Below, in pieces: positions 1 to 9,089 of a stretch of DNA of 64,000 nt. How positions within the stretch are numbered: the stretch's first letter is position 1; the number at the start of each line of letters is the position of its first letter. Position numbers and translations under genes: made by a program. This stretch comes from Massilia frigida. Lineage in GTDB: Bacteria > Pseudomonadota > Gammaproteobacteria > Burkholderiales > Burkholderiaceae_D. Under the pieces are notes generated by a model. The model saw only the letters and a list, made by a program, of their open reading frames with translations, was not told the origin of the DNA and ran no database searches. Location: assembly GCF_011682175.1 (NCBI RefSeq), contig NZ_WHJG01000014.1, positions 62,001 through 126,000 of the forward strand. Reading direction: 5' to 3'.

Positions 1-804
1 GTGATTTTCGAGCGCAACGGCAAGCGCCTGACCGGGCTGACCGACCCGGGCAAGGGCATCCTGAAAATCATCGACCGCCTGCTGGTGGAGGCCGAGAACC
101 TGCAGCAGGCCAGCATGGAATACGCGGGCCAGAACAGCGGCACCTTGACCATCGCCGCCACCCACACCCAGGCGCGCTATGCGCTGCCGAAGGTGGTGCA
201 GTCGTTCCGCAAGGACTTCCCGGAGGTGCGCATCGCGCTGCAGCAGAGCGCTCCCGATCATATCGCCGAGTGGGTCCTGTCGGGCAAGGCCGATATCGGC
301 ATCGCCACCGAGGGCCTGTCGCAGTTCCCCGACCTGGTGTCGTTCCCGTGTTACCGCTGGAGCCATCTGATCGTGGTGCCGGACCGGCATCCGCTGCTCA
401 ATTGCTCGCCGATCCGTCTGGAAGACCTGGCCGGCTATCCGCTGATTACCTACGATGTGGGCTTCACGGGGCGCGGGCATATCGATGCGGCGTTCGCCAA
501 GGCGGGGGTGGGCACCGACATCGTGCTCACGGCGATGGATTCGGACGTCATCAAGCAGTATGTGAGCCTGGGGATGGGCGTGGGGATCGTGGCCTCGATG
601 GCGTTCGATCATGGGCGCGACAAGGGCTTGCGCGCGGTCGAAGCGTCGCATCTGTTCGCGGCCAACGTGACGCGGCTTGCGGTGCGGCGCGGCGCATATC
701 TGCGCGCGTATGCGTATCACTTCATCGAGCAGTTTGCGCCGGATGTCTCGCGCGCCGATATCGAGCGCGCGCTCGACGCCGACGCGCCGCGCGAAGCGGC
801 GTAG
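1..804 (+). CDS. cysB: CysB-type LysR transcriptional regulator, 3' part only
   Basis: The frame is open from base 1 and ends at TAG 802-804, so the true start lies before the window. About 45 N-terminal residues, including most of the winged helix-turn-helix, are missing. What remains is the linker and the LysR substrate-binding domain. It carries CysB hallmarks: the THTQARYALP segment that begins the effector domain, ATEGL, and GFTGRGHID, which lines the anion/inducer pocket in CysB. CysB activates sulfate-assimilation genes when N-acetylserine is bound. No sulfur genes are visible in the window, so assignment rests on similarity. The GTG at base 1 is an internal valine, not a start. Confidence 0.88.
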   Translation: MIFERNGKRLTGLTDPGKGILKIIDRLLVEAENLQQASMEYAGQNSGTLTIAATHTQARYALPKVVQSFRKDFPEVRIALQQSAPDHIAEWVLSGKADIGIATEGLSQFPDLVSFPCYRWSHLIVVPDRHPLLNCSPIRLEDLAGYPLITYDVGFTGRGHIDAAFAKAGVGTDIVLTAMDSDVIKQYVSLGMGVGIVASMAFDHGRDKGLRAVEASHLFAANVTRLAVRRGAYLRAYAYHFIEQFAPDVSRADIERALDADAPREAA

Positions 805-809
805 TGTTT

Positions 810-839
810 GCGCGTGGGGGACTTGGATTTCCCACGCGC
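810..839 (+). terminator. Stem-loop after cysB
   Basis: A perfect 9-bp stem (GCGCGTGGG 810-818 with CCCACGCGC 831-839) with a 12-nt loop lies 5 nt after the cysB stop. No T-run follows, so it may be a weak terminator or a 3'-end stabiliser. Confidence 0.4.
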
Positions 840-898
840 GCCGCCTTGGCGCGGGAGCGGCGGAGGATGCGCGGCACGTATGCGACATGGCTTGCAAA

Positions 899-913
899 TG
901 CGAATGATTCTCG
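899..913. promoter_or_regulatory. Putative Fur box
   Basis: TGCGAATGATTCTCG matches the 7-1-7 Fur motif TGAGAATNATTCTCA at all but two arm positions. It lies 80 nt upstream of the GTG start at 993, in the only intergenic gap before the two-gene unit 993-2505. Iron-dependent repression of that unit is inferred. Confidence 0.55.
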
Positions 914-992
914 TTTATACTTGATTTCAGCAAGCCATCCACCCACGCATAGCCCGCCGCCGCCAGCCACTGCATACCGTCAAGGAAGCATC

Positions 993-1268
993 GTGCCGAG
1001 CAAACATCCACAGAATCCAAGCGAACCTTGCCAGCATGTGACGATCGCCGACAGTACCATCGGCCACGTCAGCATCTGCCCCGAATGCAGCGTGCTGCAC
1101 CTGTCGCTGAACCACGTCTCGGTGCGCTTCACGCCGGAAGCGTTCCGCGCGCTGTCCGGCATGGTCGGCGACGCCCAGGCGCGGCTTGACCACGTTGCCC
1201 AGTCCAACGCCGCTGCTGCCGCCGCCGCCGTCATCGACGACGCGCGCCACGGCCCCAAGCTGCATTAA
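993..1268 (+). CDS. Small CxxC protein upstream of DUF2325 gene
   Basis: A 91-residue protein. I chose the GTG at 993 because AGGA lies 6 nt upstream (983-986) and no ATG fits. It has one CPEC pair near residue 30 that could bind metal or be redox active, then a short stretch LHLSLNHVSVRF and an alanine-rich segment before the C-terminus. I do not recognise a named family. It ends 10 nt before the DUF2325 gene, whose GGAG ribosome site lies in that gap, so the two are almost certainly co-transcribed. The Fur-like box at 899-913 suggests an iron or metal link. Its function is unknown. Confidence 0.7.
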   Translation: MPSKHPQNPSEPCQHVTIADSTIGHVSICPECSVLHLSLNHVSVRFTPEAFRALSGMVGDAQARLDHVAQSNAAAAAAAVIDDARHGPKLH

Positions 1269-1278
1269 GGAGTAGCGC

Positions 1279-2505
1279 ATGTGCGACCACGATGCCAAAA
1301 AGCCGCTCGCGCGGTTTTTCCCTCCCGACGGCGAAGCGGCTTCGCGCACCTCGTCGTCGCGCCGCCAGCGCCTGTGGGAGCTGCCGGCCAATACCCACTG
1401 CCCGGTGATCGGCGTGTGCCTGCCGCTCGGCGTGCTGCGCAAGCTGGTGAACAAGGGCGTGCGCGGCCAGGCGCTGGCCGACGACTACGAAATCCATGTC
1501 GGCGCGGTGGCCGAATGCGCCAGCCGCAACCGCATCTCGAACCTGCTGCAGGATGCGCTCGACCAGCGTTACGCGCTGGTGCTGCTGCGCTTTCGCGACG
1601 CGCGCAGCGGCGACGCCGTCATGCTGCTGTGGCGCCAGGCGATCGCCCAGGGCGACGTGGCGGGTGCCTTCTGGGCCGCGCTGACGCACCCGCGCAGCGA
1701 TTTCCTGGTGCAGGACATCGTGCTGCGCGAGATGCACATGATCCAGCACCAGGCCGGGGCCAACACGCGCATCGACCACGCGCACTACATCGAGCTGCAG
1801 GAAGAGCATGCGGCGCTGGCGGCCGAACTGGCGCAGTCGCAGCAGCGCCACGTGCGCACCCTGGCCGACAAGGCGCGCGAGCTGGAACAGGTGCAGGGCC
1901 AGTTGATGCATGCGCGCGCCGAGCTGGTGGCGCGCGACAGCAAGTTTGCGTTCTTGCAGGCGGATATGGCGGAACTGAGCGCGTCGGTGCCGGACCTGGA
2001 AGCGCGCACGCGGCTCAAGCAAAAGCTCGACGAGGCGGCGCAGCGCTTGACTGCGCGCGATGCGCAGCTGGCGCAGTTGCGCCAGCAATTGGCGGCGACC
2101 ACGCGCCAGCTCGACGCCTTGCAGGCGGCGCGCCCGCCCGAGGCGGTGGTGTGCGAGGAAGATGCGGCCGAAGCGATCGCCGCGGCGCAGCTGGCCGACA
2201 AGACCTTGTTGTGCGTCGGCGGCAGGAGTGCCAGCGTGGCCAGTTACCGCTGCATGACGGAGGAGGCGGGCGCCAGGTTTGCCCATCACGACGGCGGGCA
2301 GGAGCACGGGGCCGATTTGCTCGATGCGAACCTGGCGGCGGCCGACCTGGTGATTTGCCAGACCGGCTGCATCAGCCATAACGCTTACTGGCGCGTGAAG
2401 GAGCACTGCAAGCGCACCGGCAAGCAGTGCGTGTTTGTGGAGAATCCGAGCAGCACGAGTTTTTCCAGGGGACTGCGGCAGATCGCGATTCTGGCGGAGG
2501 GGTAG
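1279..2505 (+). CDS. DUF2325 domain protein with coiled coil
   Basis: A 408-residue protein. The N-terminal 170 residues form an unrecognised alpha/beta region. Residues about 175-290 are a long Gln/Glu/Ala-rich coiled coil. The last 110 residues match DUF2325: TLLCVGGRSASVASYR, then ADLVICQTGCISHNAYWRVKEHCKR and a terminal FVENPSSTSFSRGL motif. DUF2325 resembles a Rossmann-type fold, and its role is not established. It sits 10 nt behind the CxxC mini-protein under a putative Fur box, so it may respond to iron. The coiled coil suggests oligomerisation or a scaffold role; this is inference. Confidence 0.8.
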   Translation: MCDHDAKKPLARFFPPDGEAASRTSSSRRQRLWELPANTHCPVIGVCLPLGVLRKLVNKGVRGQALADDYEIHVGAVAECASRNRISNLLQDALDQRYALVLLRFRDARSGDAVMLLWRQAIAQGDVAGAFWAALTHPRSDFLVQDIVLREMHMIQHQAGANTRIDHAHYIELQEEHAALAAELAQSQQRHVRTLADKARELEQVQGQLMHARAELVARDSKFAFLQADMAELSASVPDLEARTRLKQKLDEAAQRLTARDAQLAQLRQQLAATTRQLDALQAARPPEAVVCEEDAAEAIAAAQLADKTLLCVGGRSASVASYRCMTEEAGARFAHHDGGQEHGADLLDANLAAADLVICQTGCISHNAYWRVKEHCKRTGKQCVFVENPSSTSFSRGLRQIAILAEG

Positions 2506-2637
2506 GAGCAGCCGCGCTGCCGTTTCTGCGTCTGGTCGATCATGTACAATATGCGTGGCTGGTAAATTTGCAACATGGTTGTTCCAGTCGCATGGTGTCG
2601 CTTGACTATCCCTCCACCGCCCGTGAACTGAGTGACG

Positions 2638-3141
2638 ATGCAATCCTCTTCCCCCTGCCAAAGCATGACAACCGAGGCCCTCCTCGCTGAAATCAGCATC
2701 GCCTTCCCGCCCGTCAAGATGCCGGGGAAATCAGATCTTCGCTTTCATCGGGACAGCTGCTTCCACTGCGATTACCTGGCGCGAGACCTTGATATATTCA
2801 GGGGGGAACCCGTTGGCGCCGCGGTCATCTGGGTGCTCCATCGGGAACTGTCGTCGCTGTCGGCGAAGGGGTGGGCGTGGGCGCTCCCTCACTATCTGCC
2901 GTTCTGCCTCTCGCCAGAGGCGCAGGACAAGCGGACGGAGACCGAGTTTCTGCTGTATAGCCTCGCTCCGGTGGAGAAGTTCGAGGCCGAAACGCGGGTT
3001 CGTCTCTCGGCGTTGAGCCGGCAGCAAGTGGCCTGCCTGGTCCACTTTGTCGAGTGGTGCAAAGCGCATCCCCATTGGGGCAGCTACTGTCCTTCGGAGA
3101 TCGAGGACGCCTTGAATTTCCTTAAAAGGATGCAAGCCTGA
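2638..3141 (+). CDS. DUF6714-like protein
   Basis: A 167-residue cytoplasmic protein. It shows the pattern of DUF6714: a short helical start (ALLAEISIAFPPV), then HRDSCFHCDYLARDLDIFRGEP with a CxxC-like pair, then LPHYLPFCLSP. The function of that family is not known. The start is uncertain: GTG 2632, ATG 2638 and ATG 2665 are all in frame and none has a strong ribosome site. A TACAAT hexamer at 2545-2550 could be its -10 box. It is a single-gene unit facing the aldo-keto reductase gene, with a terminator between them. Confidence 0.6.
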   Translation: MQSSSPCQSMTTEALLAEISIAFPPVKMPGKSDLRFHRDSCFHCDYLARDLDIFRGEPVGAAVIWVLHRELSSLSAKGWAWALPHYLPFCLSPEAQDKRTETEFLLYSLAPVEKFEAETRVRLSALSRQQVACLVHFVEWCKAHPHWGSYCPSEIEDALNFLKRMQA

Positions 3142-3149
3142 TCTGTCGA

Positions 3150-3181
3150 GCGAGCGGCACGCATGCGCGCCGCCCGCTTTT
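3150..3181 (+). terminator. Rho-independent terminator, convergent genes
   Basis: GCGAGCGGC (3150-3158) pairs with GCCGCCCGC (3169-3177) with one mismatch and is followed by TTTT. It lies between the plus-strand DUF6714-like gene and the minus-strand aldo-keto reductase gene. Confidence 0.6.
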
Positions 3182-3204
3182 CTGCGCAGGCATGCGAACG
3201 ACGA

Positions 3205-4251
3205 TCATGCGCCCGGGTTGGTCATGCGCGCGTGAATGGCGTCGATCGCGGCCACCACGTCCGGGGTCAGGGTCACCGACATCGCATCGATATTTTCCTT
3301 CAACTGCGCCAGGCTGGTCGCGCCGATGATGGTCGAGGCCACGAACCAGCGCGAGTAGCACCACGCCAGCGCCATCTGCGCCGGCGTCATGCCGTTCGCG
3401 CGCGCCAGCGCCGTGTACTCCTTCACCGCCGCCAGCACCGGCGCGCGCAGATAGCGCGGGCTCCACGAGGCCGGGAAAATCGTCAAGCGTCCGCTCGCCC
3501 TGGGATCATCGAGGTACTTCGCGCTCAACTGCCCGAACGCCAGCGGACTATAGGCCAGCAAACCCACGTCCTCGCGAAAGCAGGTCTCGTCCATCAGGCT
3601 GGTCTCGAAACTGCGCGCGGTCAGGTTGTACAGGTTCTGGACGCTGGCGATGCGCGGCAGAGCGCGCATGTCGGACTGCTTGATAAATTCGCTCACGCCC
3701 CACGCGCTCTCGTTCGACAGGCCGATATGCCCAATCTTGCCAGCCTCGATCAGCTGCGCCAGCGCACCGAGCGTCTCTTCGACCGGAATGGCGGCGCGCT
3801 CCTTGGCCGGGTCGAACGCGGTCGCGCCGAAAACCGGCACATTCCGGCTCGGCCAGTGCAGCTGGTATAAATCGATATGATCGGTTTGCAGGCGCCGCAG
3901 GCTCTCTTCCACCGCCGTGCGCAGGCTGGCGGCATCGAGGTTCTGCTTTCCTTCGCGGACCCAGTGCAGGTTCGGATTCGGACCGGCCGCCTTGGTGGCC
4001 AATACGATGTCGCCGCGCCTGCCGCTCTTTTTCAGCCAGCTGCCGATAAAGCGCTCGGTGTCGCCCTGCGTCTGCGGACGCGGCATGACCGGATACATTT
4101 CGGCGGTGTCGACAAAATTGATCCCGCGTTCGAGCGCGTAATCGAGCTGGCTGTGCGCATCGGCCTCGCTGTTTTGCTCGCCGAAGGTCATGCTGCCGAG
4201 GCAGATCTTCGATACCTCGAGCGGCGTGCGTCCGAGCCTGGTCTTGATCAT
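3205..4251 (-). CDS. tas: Tas-like NADP(H)-dependent aldo-keto reductase
   Basis: A 348-residue protein, the usual length of Tas (346 in E. coli). It should be a cytosolic TIM-barrel oxidoreductase using NADPH to reduce carbonyl substrates. The catalytic tetrad is visible: Asp48 and Tyr53 in FVDTAEMYP, Lys87 in VLATKAAG, and His132 in YQLHWP. The long insert after Tyr53 (MPRPQTQGDTE) is typical of Tas rather than short aldo-keto reductases. The cofactor loop near the C-terminus (ASTIIGATSLAQLKENI) is intact. It lies 10 nt downstream of pyrD on the same strand and may share its transcript. The physiological substrate cannot be told from sequence. Confidence 0.88.
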   Translation of the reverse strand: MIKTRLGRTPLEVSKICLGSMTFGEQNSEADAHSQLDYALERGINFVDTAEMYPVMPRPQTQGDTERFIGSWLKKSGRRGDIVLATKAAGPNPNLHWVREGKQNLDAASLRTAVEESLRRLQTDHIDLYQLHWPSRNVPVFGATAFDPAKERAAIPVEETLGALAQLIEAGKIGHIGLSNESAWGVSEFIKQSDMRALPRIASVQNLYNLTARSFETSLMDETCFREDVGLLAYSPLAFGQLSAKYLDDPRASGRLTIFPASWSPRYLRAPVLAAVKEYTALARANGMTPAQMALAWCYSRWFVASTIIGATSLAQLKENIDAMSVTLTPDVVAAIDAIHARMTNPGA

Positions 4252-4261
4252 GGTGCGTTCC

Positions 4262-5299
4262 TTATGGTCGAAGGGCTCGCGCGCATTCGCGGATCAAGCC
4301 CGGTCCTTGATATATCAGGCCAGTGTACAGCTGCACCAGCGAGGCGCCGAGATTCATCTTTTCCTTGGCATCGGCGCCGCGCATGATGCCGCCCACGCCG
4401 ATAATCGGCAGCGCGTCGCCCACCTCCTGGCGCAGCGCGCGGATCACGATGTTCGACAGGTCGAACACCGGATCGCCCGACACGCCGCCGGTCTCCTGGC
4501 CGTGCCGGGCGCGGTCGACCAGGCGGTGACTGAGCGTGGTGTTGGTGGCGATGACGCCATCGATCTTGTGGCGCAGCAGGGCGGCGGCGATATCCTTGAT
4601 CTGGTCGCCGTCGACGTCCGGTGCGATCTTGAGCGCCAGCGGCACGTAGCGCTTGTGCTGGTCGGCCAGGCGCAGTTGCGCATCTTTCAGCCGCGTGAGC
4701 AGCGCGTCCAGTTCCGACGCGCCCTGCAGCTGGCGCAGGTTGGCGGTATTCGGCGAGGAGATATTGACCGTCACGTAGCTGGCGTACGGGTACACTTTTT
4801 CGAGGCAGTGCAGATAATCGTCGACCGCGCTCTCGATCGGCGTGCTGGCGTTCTTGCCGATGTTCAGGCCAAGCACGCCGCGCTTATCCTGGTAAAACTT
4901 CGACGCCTGCACGTTCGCCACGAAGGCGTCGACGCCGCCATTGTTAAAGCCCATGCGGTTGATCACGGCGCGCTTGGACGGGATGCGGAAAATGCGCGGC
5001 TTGGGATTGCCGGCCTGCGGCTTGGGGGTGACGGTGCCCACTTCGATGAAGCCGAAACCGAGCGCCGACAGGCCGTCGATGTAGGCGCCATCCTTGTCCA
5101 GTCCCGCGGCCAGGCCGACCGGGTTGGGGAAGGTGATGCCCATGACGGTGCGCGGGTCGGGCGCGGGTTTGCTCAACAGGCCGGTCAGGCCCAGCGCGGC
5201 CGCGCCGCGCAGCGCGGGCAGGGTGACATTGTGCGCCGTCTCCGGATTGAGGGTAAACAGCAGGGGACGGCCTAAGGCATACAGCAGTTTTTGGGACAT
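4262..5299 (-). CDS. pyrD: Dihydroorotate dehydrogenase (quinone), class 2
   Basis: A 345-residue enzyme that oxidises dihydroorotate to orotate with FMN and passes electrons to quinone at the inner membrane (fourth step of pyrimidine synthesis). I start at ATG 5299 ([14 protein letters not shown]), because the class-2 amphipathic N-terminal helix begins there; an upstream in-frame ATG at 5359 only adds junk. Class-2 marks: [20 protein letters not shown] with the PRIFR strand, NRMGFNN, and catalytic Ser in NISSPNT. The C-terminal GVGGI and [10 protein letters not shown] segments bind the FMN phosphate. The ribosome site is weak. Confidence 0.96.
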   Translation of the reverse strand: MSQKLLYALGRPLLFTLNPETAHNVTLPALRGAAALGLTGLLSKPAPDPRTVMGITFPNPVGLAAGLDKDGAYIDGLSALGFGFIEVGTVTPKPQAGNPKPRIFRIPSKRAVINRMGFNNGGVDAFVANVQASKFYQDKRGVLGLNIGKNASTPIESAVDDYLHCLEKVYPYASYVTVNISSPNTANLRQLQGASELDALLTRLKDAQLRLADQHKRYVPLALKIAPDVDGDQIKDIAAALLRHKIDGVIATNTTLSHRLVDRARHGQETGGVSGDPVFDLSNIVIRALRQEVGDALPIIGVGGIMRGADAKEKMNLGASLVQLYTGLIYQGPGLIRECARALRP

Positions 5300-5365
5300 G
5301 GAGTGCTCGGGTTGGTGCGGGTCCCGGCATTTTACCGTGTGCCAGCGCTGCCCGCCCACAAGCTG

Positions 5366-6097
5366 TTATCGGTTCAACAGGCTCCAGATGCCGTCGATGC
5401 GCGTTTCGAGCGGCCGGAAGTTGGTCTTGTAGGCCATCTTGGGACTTTGTTCGATCCAGTAGCCCAGATACACGAAGGGCAGTTTCAGTTCGCTGGCCTG
5501 GGCGATTTGCCACAGCACGTTGTAGGTGCCGAAGGAAGCGCCGGCGACGTCGGGATCGAAAAACGTGTACACCGACGACAGGCCGTCGGAGAGCACGTCG
5601 ATGATCGAGACCATGCGCAGTGCGCCGTCATCGGGTTCGCGAAACTCCACCAGGCGCGTGTTGACGCGGCTTTGCAGCAAAAACTGCGCGTACTGGTCGC
5701 GGCTATCCTGGTCCATGCCGCCGCCGACGTGGCGCGTGGTCTGGTAGCGCAGGTAGAGCGCGTAGTGTTCGTCCGAAAAACTCAGGTTGGCGACCGTGGC
5801 CACCAGGCCCGCATGGCGGGTCCAGGCGCGCCGCTGGCCGCGGCTGGGCGCGAATTCGGCGGCGCGCACGCGCACCGGGATGCAGGCGTTGCAGCCGTCG
5901 CAGTAAGGGCGGTAGGTGAAGATGCCGCTGCGCCGGAAGCCATTCTTGACCAGTTCGGAGTAGACGTCGGCATTGATCAGGTGCGACGGGGTGGCCACTT
6001 GCGAACGCGCTTGCCGTGCGTCGAGGTAGCTGCACGGGTAGGGTGCTGTGGTGTAGAACTGCAGCGTCGAGAAAGGCAGGTCGTTTAAGTGCGTCAT
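5366..6097 (-). CDS. bpt: Aspartate/glutamate leucyltransferase
   Basis: A 243-residue cytosolic enzyme that transfers leucine from Leu-tRNA to proteins starting with Asp or Glu, marking them for ClpS/ClpAP (bacterial N-degron pathway). Family marks: [14 protein letters not shown] near the N-terminus, a [25 protein letters not shown] core with three clustered cysteines, and a C-terminal [20 protein letters not shown] motif. The gene lies 84 nt downstream of aat, the other N-degron transferase, on the same strand. It is full length and the start context is ordinary. Confidence 0.95.
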   Translation of the reverse strand: MTHLNDLPFSTLQFYTTAPYPCSYLDARQARSQVATPSHLINADVYSELVKNGFRRSGIFTYRPYCDGCNACIPVRVRAAEFAPSRGQRRAWTRHAGLVATVANLSFSDEHYALYLRYQTTRHVGGGMDQDSRDQYAQFLLQSRVNTRLVEFREPDDGALRMVSIIDVLSDGLSSVYTFFDPDVAGASFGTYNVLWQIAQASELKLPFVYLGYWIEQSPKMAYKTNFRPLETRIDGIWSLLNR

Positions 6098-6180
6098 GCA
6101 GTCGCTTTCGATACGGCGTGGTTGCGATCGGTGGCCCTGGTTGCTTCCTTATTATCTATTGTAGCCAAACTTTACGCTGT

Positions 6181-6909
6181 TTACTGCGTCTGTGTAAATG
6201 GCGATCCCGGTTTCCATTCGGCGATGCCCGGTTTGGCGATGGCGTCGCGCAAATGCGCCAGGAAGGCGGCACGCGCGATGGGGGCGGCGCCCAGCGAGGC
6301 CAGGTGCCCGGTCTCTTGCTGGCAGTCGACCATGGCCACGCCCTGGCCGCGCAAGAAGGCGACCAGCCACGCCAGCGCGATCTTGGAACCGTCGGTCACG
6401 CGCGCGAACATCGATTCGCCGTAAAACATGCGTCCGATGCACACGCCATACGCCCCGCCGACCAGTTCGCCATCGAGCCACAGTTCGGAGCAGTGGGCGT
6501 AGCCCATCGCGTGCAGGCCGGTATAGCCGGCAATGATGTCGTCCGAAATCCAGGTGCCCGGGCCATCCTTGCGCGGCGCGGCACAGGCGCGCATCACATC
6601 CTCGAATGCGCTGTCGAAGCGGATCTGCCAGCGCCCGCCTTCTTCCATGCTGCGCTCGACCCGGCGCAGGGCTTTGCGCAGACTGTTGCTGATGCGAAAA
6701 TCGGCAGTCATCAGCACCATGCGCGGGTCGGTACTCCACCACAGGATGGGCTGGCCTTCGGAAAACCAGGGAAAGATGCCGTGCCGGTAGGCGCTCAGCA
6801 GGCGCTCGGGCGACAGGTCGGCGCCGGCCGCCAGCAGGCCGGGCGCGTCGGAGGTGAGCGCTTGGGAGACGTCGGGAAACGGCGAATCGGTTTCAAGCCA
6901 GGGAATCAT
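6181..6909 (-). CDS. aat: Leucyl/phenylalanyl-tRNA-protein transferase
   Basis: A 242-residue cytosolic transferase that adds Leu or Phe to proteins with N-terminal Lys or Arg, creating primary N-degrons. It opens with the typical [12 protein letters not shown] and carries [35 protein letters not shown], and the catalytic-domain motif [17 protein letters not shown], followed by [16 protein letters not shown]. Length is normal. It starts 3 nt after the NUDIX gene stop and is followed by bpt, so both N-end-rule aminoacyl transferases are probably made together. Confidence 0.96.
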   Translation of the reverse strand: MIPWLETDSPFPDVSQALTSDAPGLLAAGADLSPERLLSAYRHGIFPWFSEGQPILWWSTDPRMVLMTADFRISNSLRKALRRVERSMEEGGRWQIRFDSAFEDVMRACAAPRKDGPGTWISDDIIAGYTGLHAMGYAHCSELWLDGELVGGAYGVCIGRMFYGESMFARVTDGSKIALAWLVAFLRGQGVAMVDCQQETGHLASLGAAPIARAAFLAHLRDAIAKPGIAEWKPGSPFTQTQ

Positions 6910-6912
6910 GGC

Positions 6913-7497
6913 TCAGTCGGGATCGCTGGAGATACGCATCGGGCGCACGATGTCGTGCGTGTGAAAGCCGAAGCCGCCATCGTCGCGCATCCTGGCGCAA
7001 TCGGCGAAAAACAGTTCCAGCGTCTTGCGGATGGTGGGGAAGGCCAGTTCCTCCCACGGAATCTCGTGCTCGGCGAACATGCGCGCGTCCAGGCTTTCGA
7101 TGCCGGGCGCAAAGTCCAGGCTGCGCAGGCGGGCCAGGTAGAACAGATGGACTTGATGCACCTGGGCCACGTTCAATAGGCTGAACAGGCTGCCGATCTC
7201 GATGTCGGCGCCGGCTTCCTCTTCGGTTTCGCGCACGGCCGCCTCGGCCGTTGTTTCGCTGTTTTCCATGAAGCCGGCCGGCAAGGTCCAGAAACCGTGG
7301 CGCGGTTCGATGGCGCGCTTGCACAGCAGCACGCGGACCTGTTCGCCTTCCGGTTGCCAGACGGGAATGGAGCCGACGACGAGTTTGGGGTTCTGGTAGT
7401 GAATCGCCGCGCATTGCTTGCAGACATAGCGTGGACGGTTATCGCCCTCGGGGATGAGCAGGTCGACGGGATGGGCGCACTCGGAACAAAATTTCAT
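6913..7497 (-). CDS. NUDIX hydrolase with N-terminal zinc ribbon
   Basis: A 194-residue hydrolase. The N-terminus has two Cys pairs (CSEC at 4-7, CKQC about 27-30) forming a likely zinc ribbon. The Nudix box follows as GFMENSETTAEAAVRETEEEAG, which fits Gx5Ex7REUxEExGU with all metal-binding Glu residues present. This architecture resembles NudC-like and related zinc-ribbon Nudix proteins, but the SQPWPFPxS motif of true NudC is absent, so the substrate is open. It is the first gene of a tight series with aat and bpt. Confidence 0.86.
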   Translation of the reverse strand: MKFCSECAHPVDLLIPEGDNRPRYVCKQCAAIHYQNPKLVVGSIPVWQPEGEQVRVLLCKRAIEPRHGFWTLPAGFMENSETTAEAAVRETEEEAGADIEIGSLFSLLNVAQVHQVHLFYLARLRSLDFAPGIESLDARMFAEHEIPWEELAFPTIRKTLELFFADCARMRDDGGFGFHTHDIVRPMRISSDPD

Positions 7498-7635
7498 AGG
7501 GAATGGGAAGAATGATTTTCGCTTACTTTACACCGATTGCCGGGCCAATGCGGTTCGCGCAGAGGGTAAACCGGACCTGCCGCCCCTGCGCCTGCGTCCG
7601 CTCCGGGCCTATCGCAGCTCTTGATTGGATTAACA

Positions 7636-7664
7636 TTGCCTAATTCTGAAAAGCCCCCTATAAT
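7636..7664 (+). promoter_or_regulatory. Promoter of tRNA-fMet
   Basis: A perfect TATAAT (7659-7664) lies 13 nt before the mature tRNA, and TTGCCT (7636-7641) sits 17 nt upstream of it as the -35 box. Confidence 0.7.
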
Positions 7665-7677
7665 AGCTACATACAGA

Positions 7678-7754
7678 CGCGGGGTGGAGCAGTCTGGCAG
7701 CTCGTCGGGCTCATAACCCGAAGGTCACAGGTTCAAATCCTGTCCCCGCAACCA
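7678..7754 (+). tRNA. Initiator tRNA-fMet (CAT)
   Basis: A 77-nt tRNA with CCA encoded (7752-7754). It has the two marks of a bacterial initiator: an unpaired C1-A72 at the top of the acceptor stem (CGCGGGG against CCCCGCA) and three G-C pairs under the CTCATAA anticodon loop. The T arm reads CAGGTTCAAATCCTG. It stands alone with its own promoter and terminator. Confidence 0.97.
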
Positions 7755-7762
7755 AATACAGC

Positions 7763-7805
7763 AAGCCGCTGATTCTCTTAAAGGAATCAGCGGCTTTCGC
7801 TTTTG
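7763..7805 (+). terminator. Terminator of tRNA-fMet
   Basis: An 11-bp perfect stem (GCCGCTGATTC 7765-7775 with GAATCAGCGGC 7784-7794), extended by two A-T pairs, is followed by a broken T-run (TTTCGCTTTTG). Confidence 0.8.
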
Positions 7806-8029
7806 TGGGTGCTGGTATTGGCGCGCCGGCATCCAGCCCAGAGCCTGTTTTTTTCCTGCTTGTCGTTGCCGCTACCGTTTTGGCGCTCGCCTCCTTTGCT
7901 TGTCCGCGCTTTGAGCGCAAATTTGCCAGGTCCGCAGTCCGGCGCAGGCGTCATGTGGGTCCAGGGATGTTCTCGCCTGCCGAGGCTGGACAAGAACACC
8001 GCTTTGTCGGATGGCCGGGCGCGCGCCGT

Positions 8030-9058
8030 TCAGGAGTTCTGATGCACTGCCGCCATGGCTTGCCCGATATACGCCTTCATTTCATCGGTGATCCAGCTGC
8101 CGATCATCAGCAGCGGCTCCTTCTCGTAAGCGACACGGACCTTCGCGTGGGTGGCGGGATCGTCGCCGACGAAGGACTGCGACAAATCGATCCACTCGCG
8201 CATCAACTGCCCGACCTGGGGATCGGCCGGCGCGGCGCCGCTTGCAATCGCCTTGCGCACCCGCGCGATCAGCGCCGGCCACTCGTCCATGCGGATGCGG
8301 TAGTGCGCATCCATGTATGCAAACTCCTCGGGCGACAGGTATTTTTTGAACATCGCCAGGCGCGACTGCACGAACGCTTCCTTCAGATACGCCTCGACGT
8401 CGGGCGTGACGCCGTTCTGCTCGCGCATGGCCGGTTCGTGCGCCTGCATGGCGAGAATGCGCACCATCACGTCCGGGTCGCCGTTGGTGTCGCGTTCCAT
8501 CTTGAGCATCCATTCCTGCGACAGCGTTTGCGCTTCGACGGCCGATGGCGGCGTGCCCGCAGCGATCATCTGCTTGAAGCGCGCCACCATCGCATCCCAC
8601 TCGGCGATGCAGGCGGCGTCGCCGGCGAAAAAGGGCAGCTGTTTCAGTTCTTCTTTTGAAAAATAAGTATCGTACATCGTCATCAACTCCAAAGTAGTGA
8701 GCCACGCGGCCAGGTCGGGCTCCACGCCGGCATCGAGTTCACGGTGCAGCGTTGTCAGCTGCTCGCGCAAGATGCCGGCCTGGTCGATCTGCCGGGTCAG
8801 TGCGGCGATTTGCTGCTCCACGATGGTCGACAGGCTGGCGCCCGGATTGGCCAGGAAGGTTCCGATGTCGGCCAGCGACACGCCGAAACGGCGTAGTGCC
8901 TGCACCTGGTGCAGGCGGGCGATGTCGTCGCGGTTGTACAGGCGGTAGCCGGCCTCGGAACGCGCCGAAGGGGAGAGCAGGCCGATGCTGTCGTAATGAT
9001 GAAGCGCGCGCACCGTCAGTCCCGACCGTTTCGCCAGCTCGCCTATTTTCAACTTCAT
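8030..9058 (-). CDS. MerR-family regulator with two TipAS domains
   Basis: I start at ATG 9058 because AAGGAGTG lies 6 nt before it; an ATG at 9079 is in frame but has no such site. The 342-residue protein has an N-terminal MerR DNA-binding domain (IGELAKRSGLTVRALHHYDSIGLL, then YRLYNRDDIARLHQVQALRRFG), a dimerisation coiled coil near 75-115, and two successive TipAS-like all-alpha drug-binding domains. The second copy begins near KKYLSPEEFAYMDAHY. TipAS domains bind hydrophobic peptides or drugs. A long-spacer promoter with an inner dyad lies just upstream (9090-9120), so autoregulation is likely. No efflux pump is adjacent except the EamA transporter two genes away. Confidence 0.88.
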   Translation of the reverse strand: MKLKIGELAKRSGLTVRALHHYDSIGLLSPSARSEAGYRLYNRDDIARLHQVQALRRFGVSLADIGTFLANPGASLSTIVEQQIAALTRQIDQAGILREQLTTLHRELDAGVEPDLAAWLTTLELMTMYDTYFSKEELKQLPFFAGDAACIAEWDAMVARFKQMIAAGTPPSAVEAQTLSQEWMLKMERDTNGDPDVMVRILAMQAHEPAMREQNGVTPDVEAYLKEAFVQSRLAMFKKYLSPEEFAYMDAHYRIRMDEWPALIARVRKAIASGAAPADPQVGQLMREWIDLSQSFVGDDPATHAKVRVAYEKEPLLMIGSWITDEMKAYIGQAMAAVHQNS

Positions 9059-9089
9059 CGAATCACTCCTTGTCTTCATGCGTCAGCGC

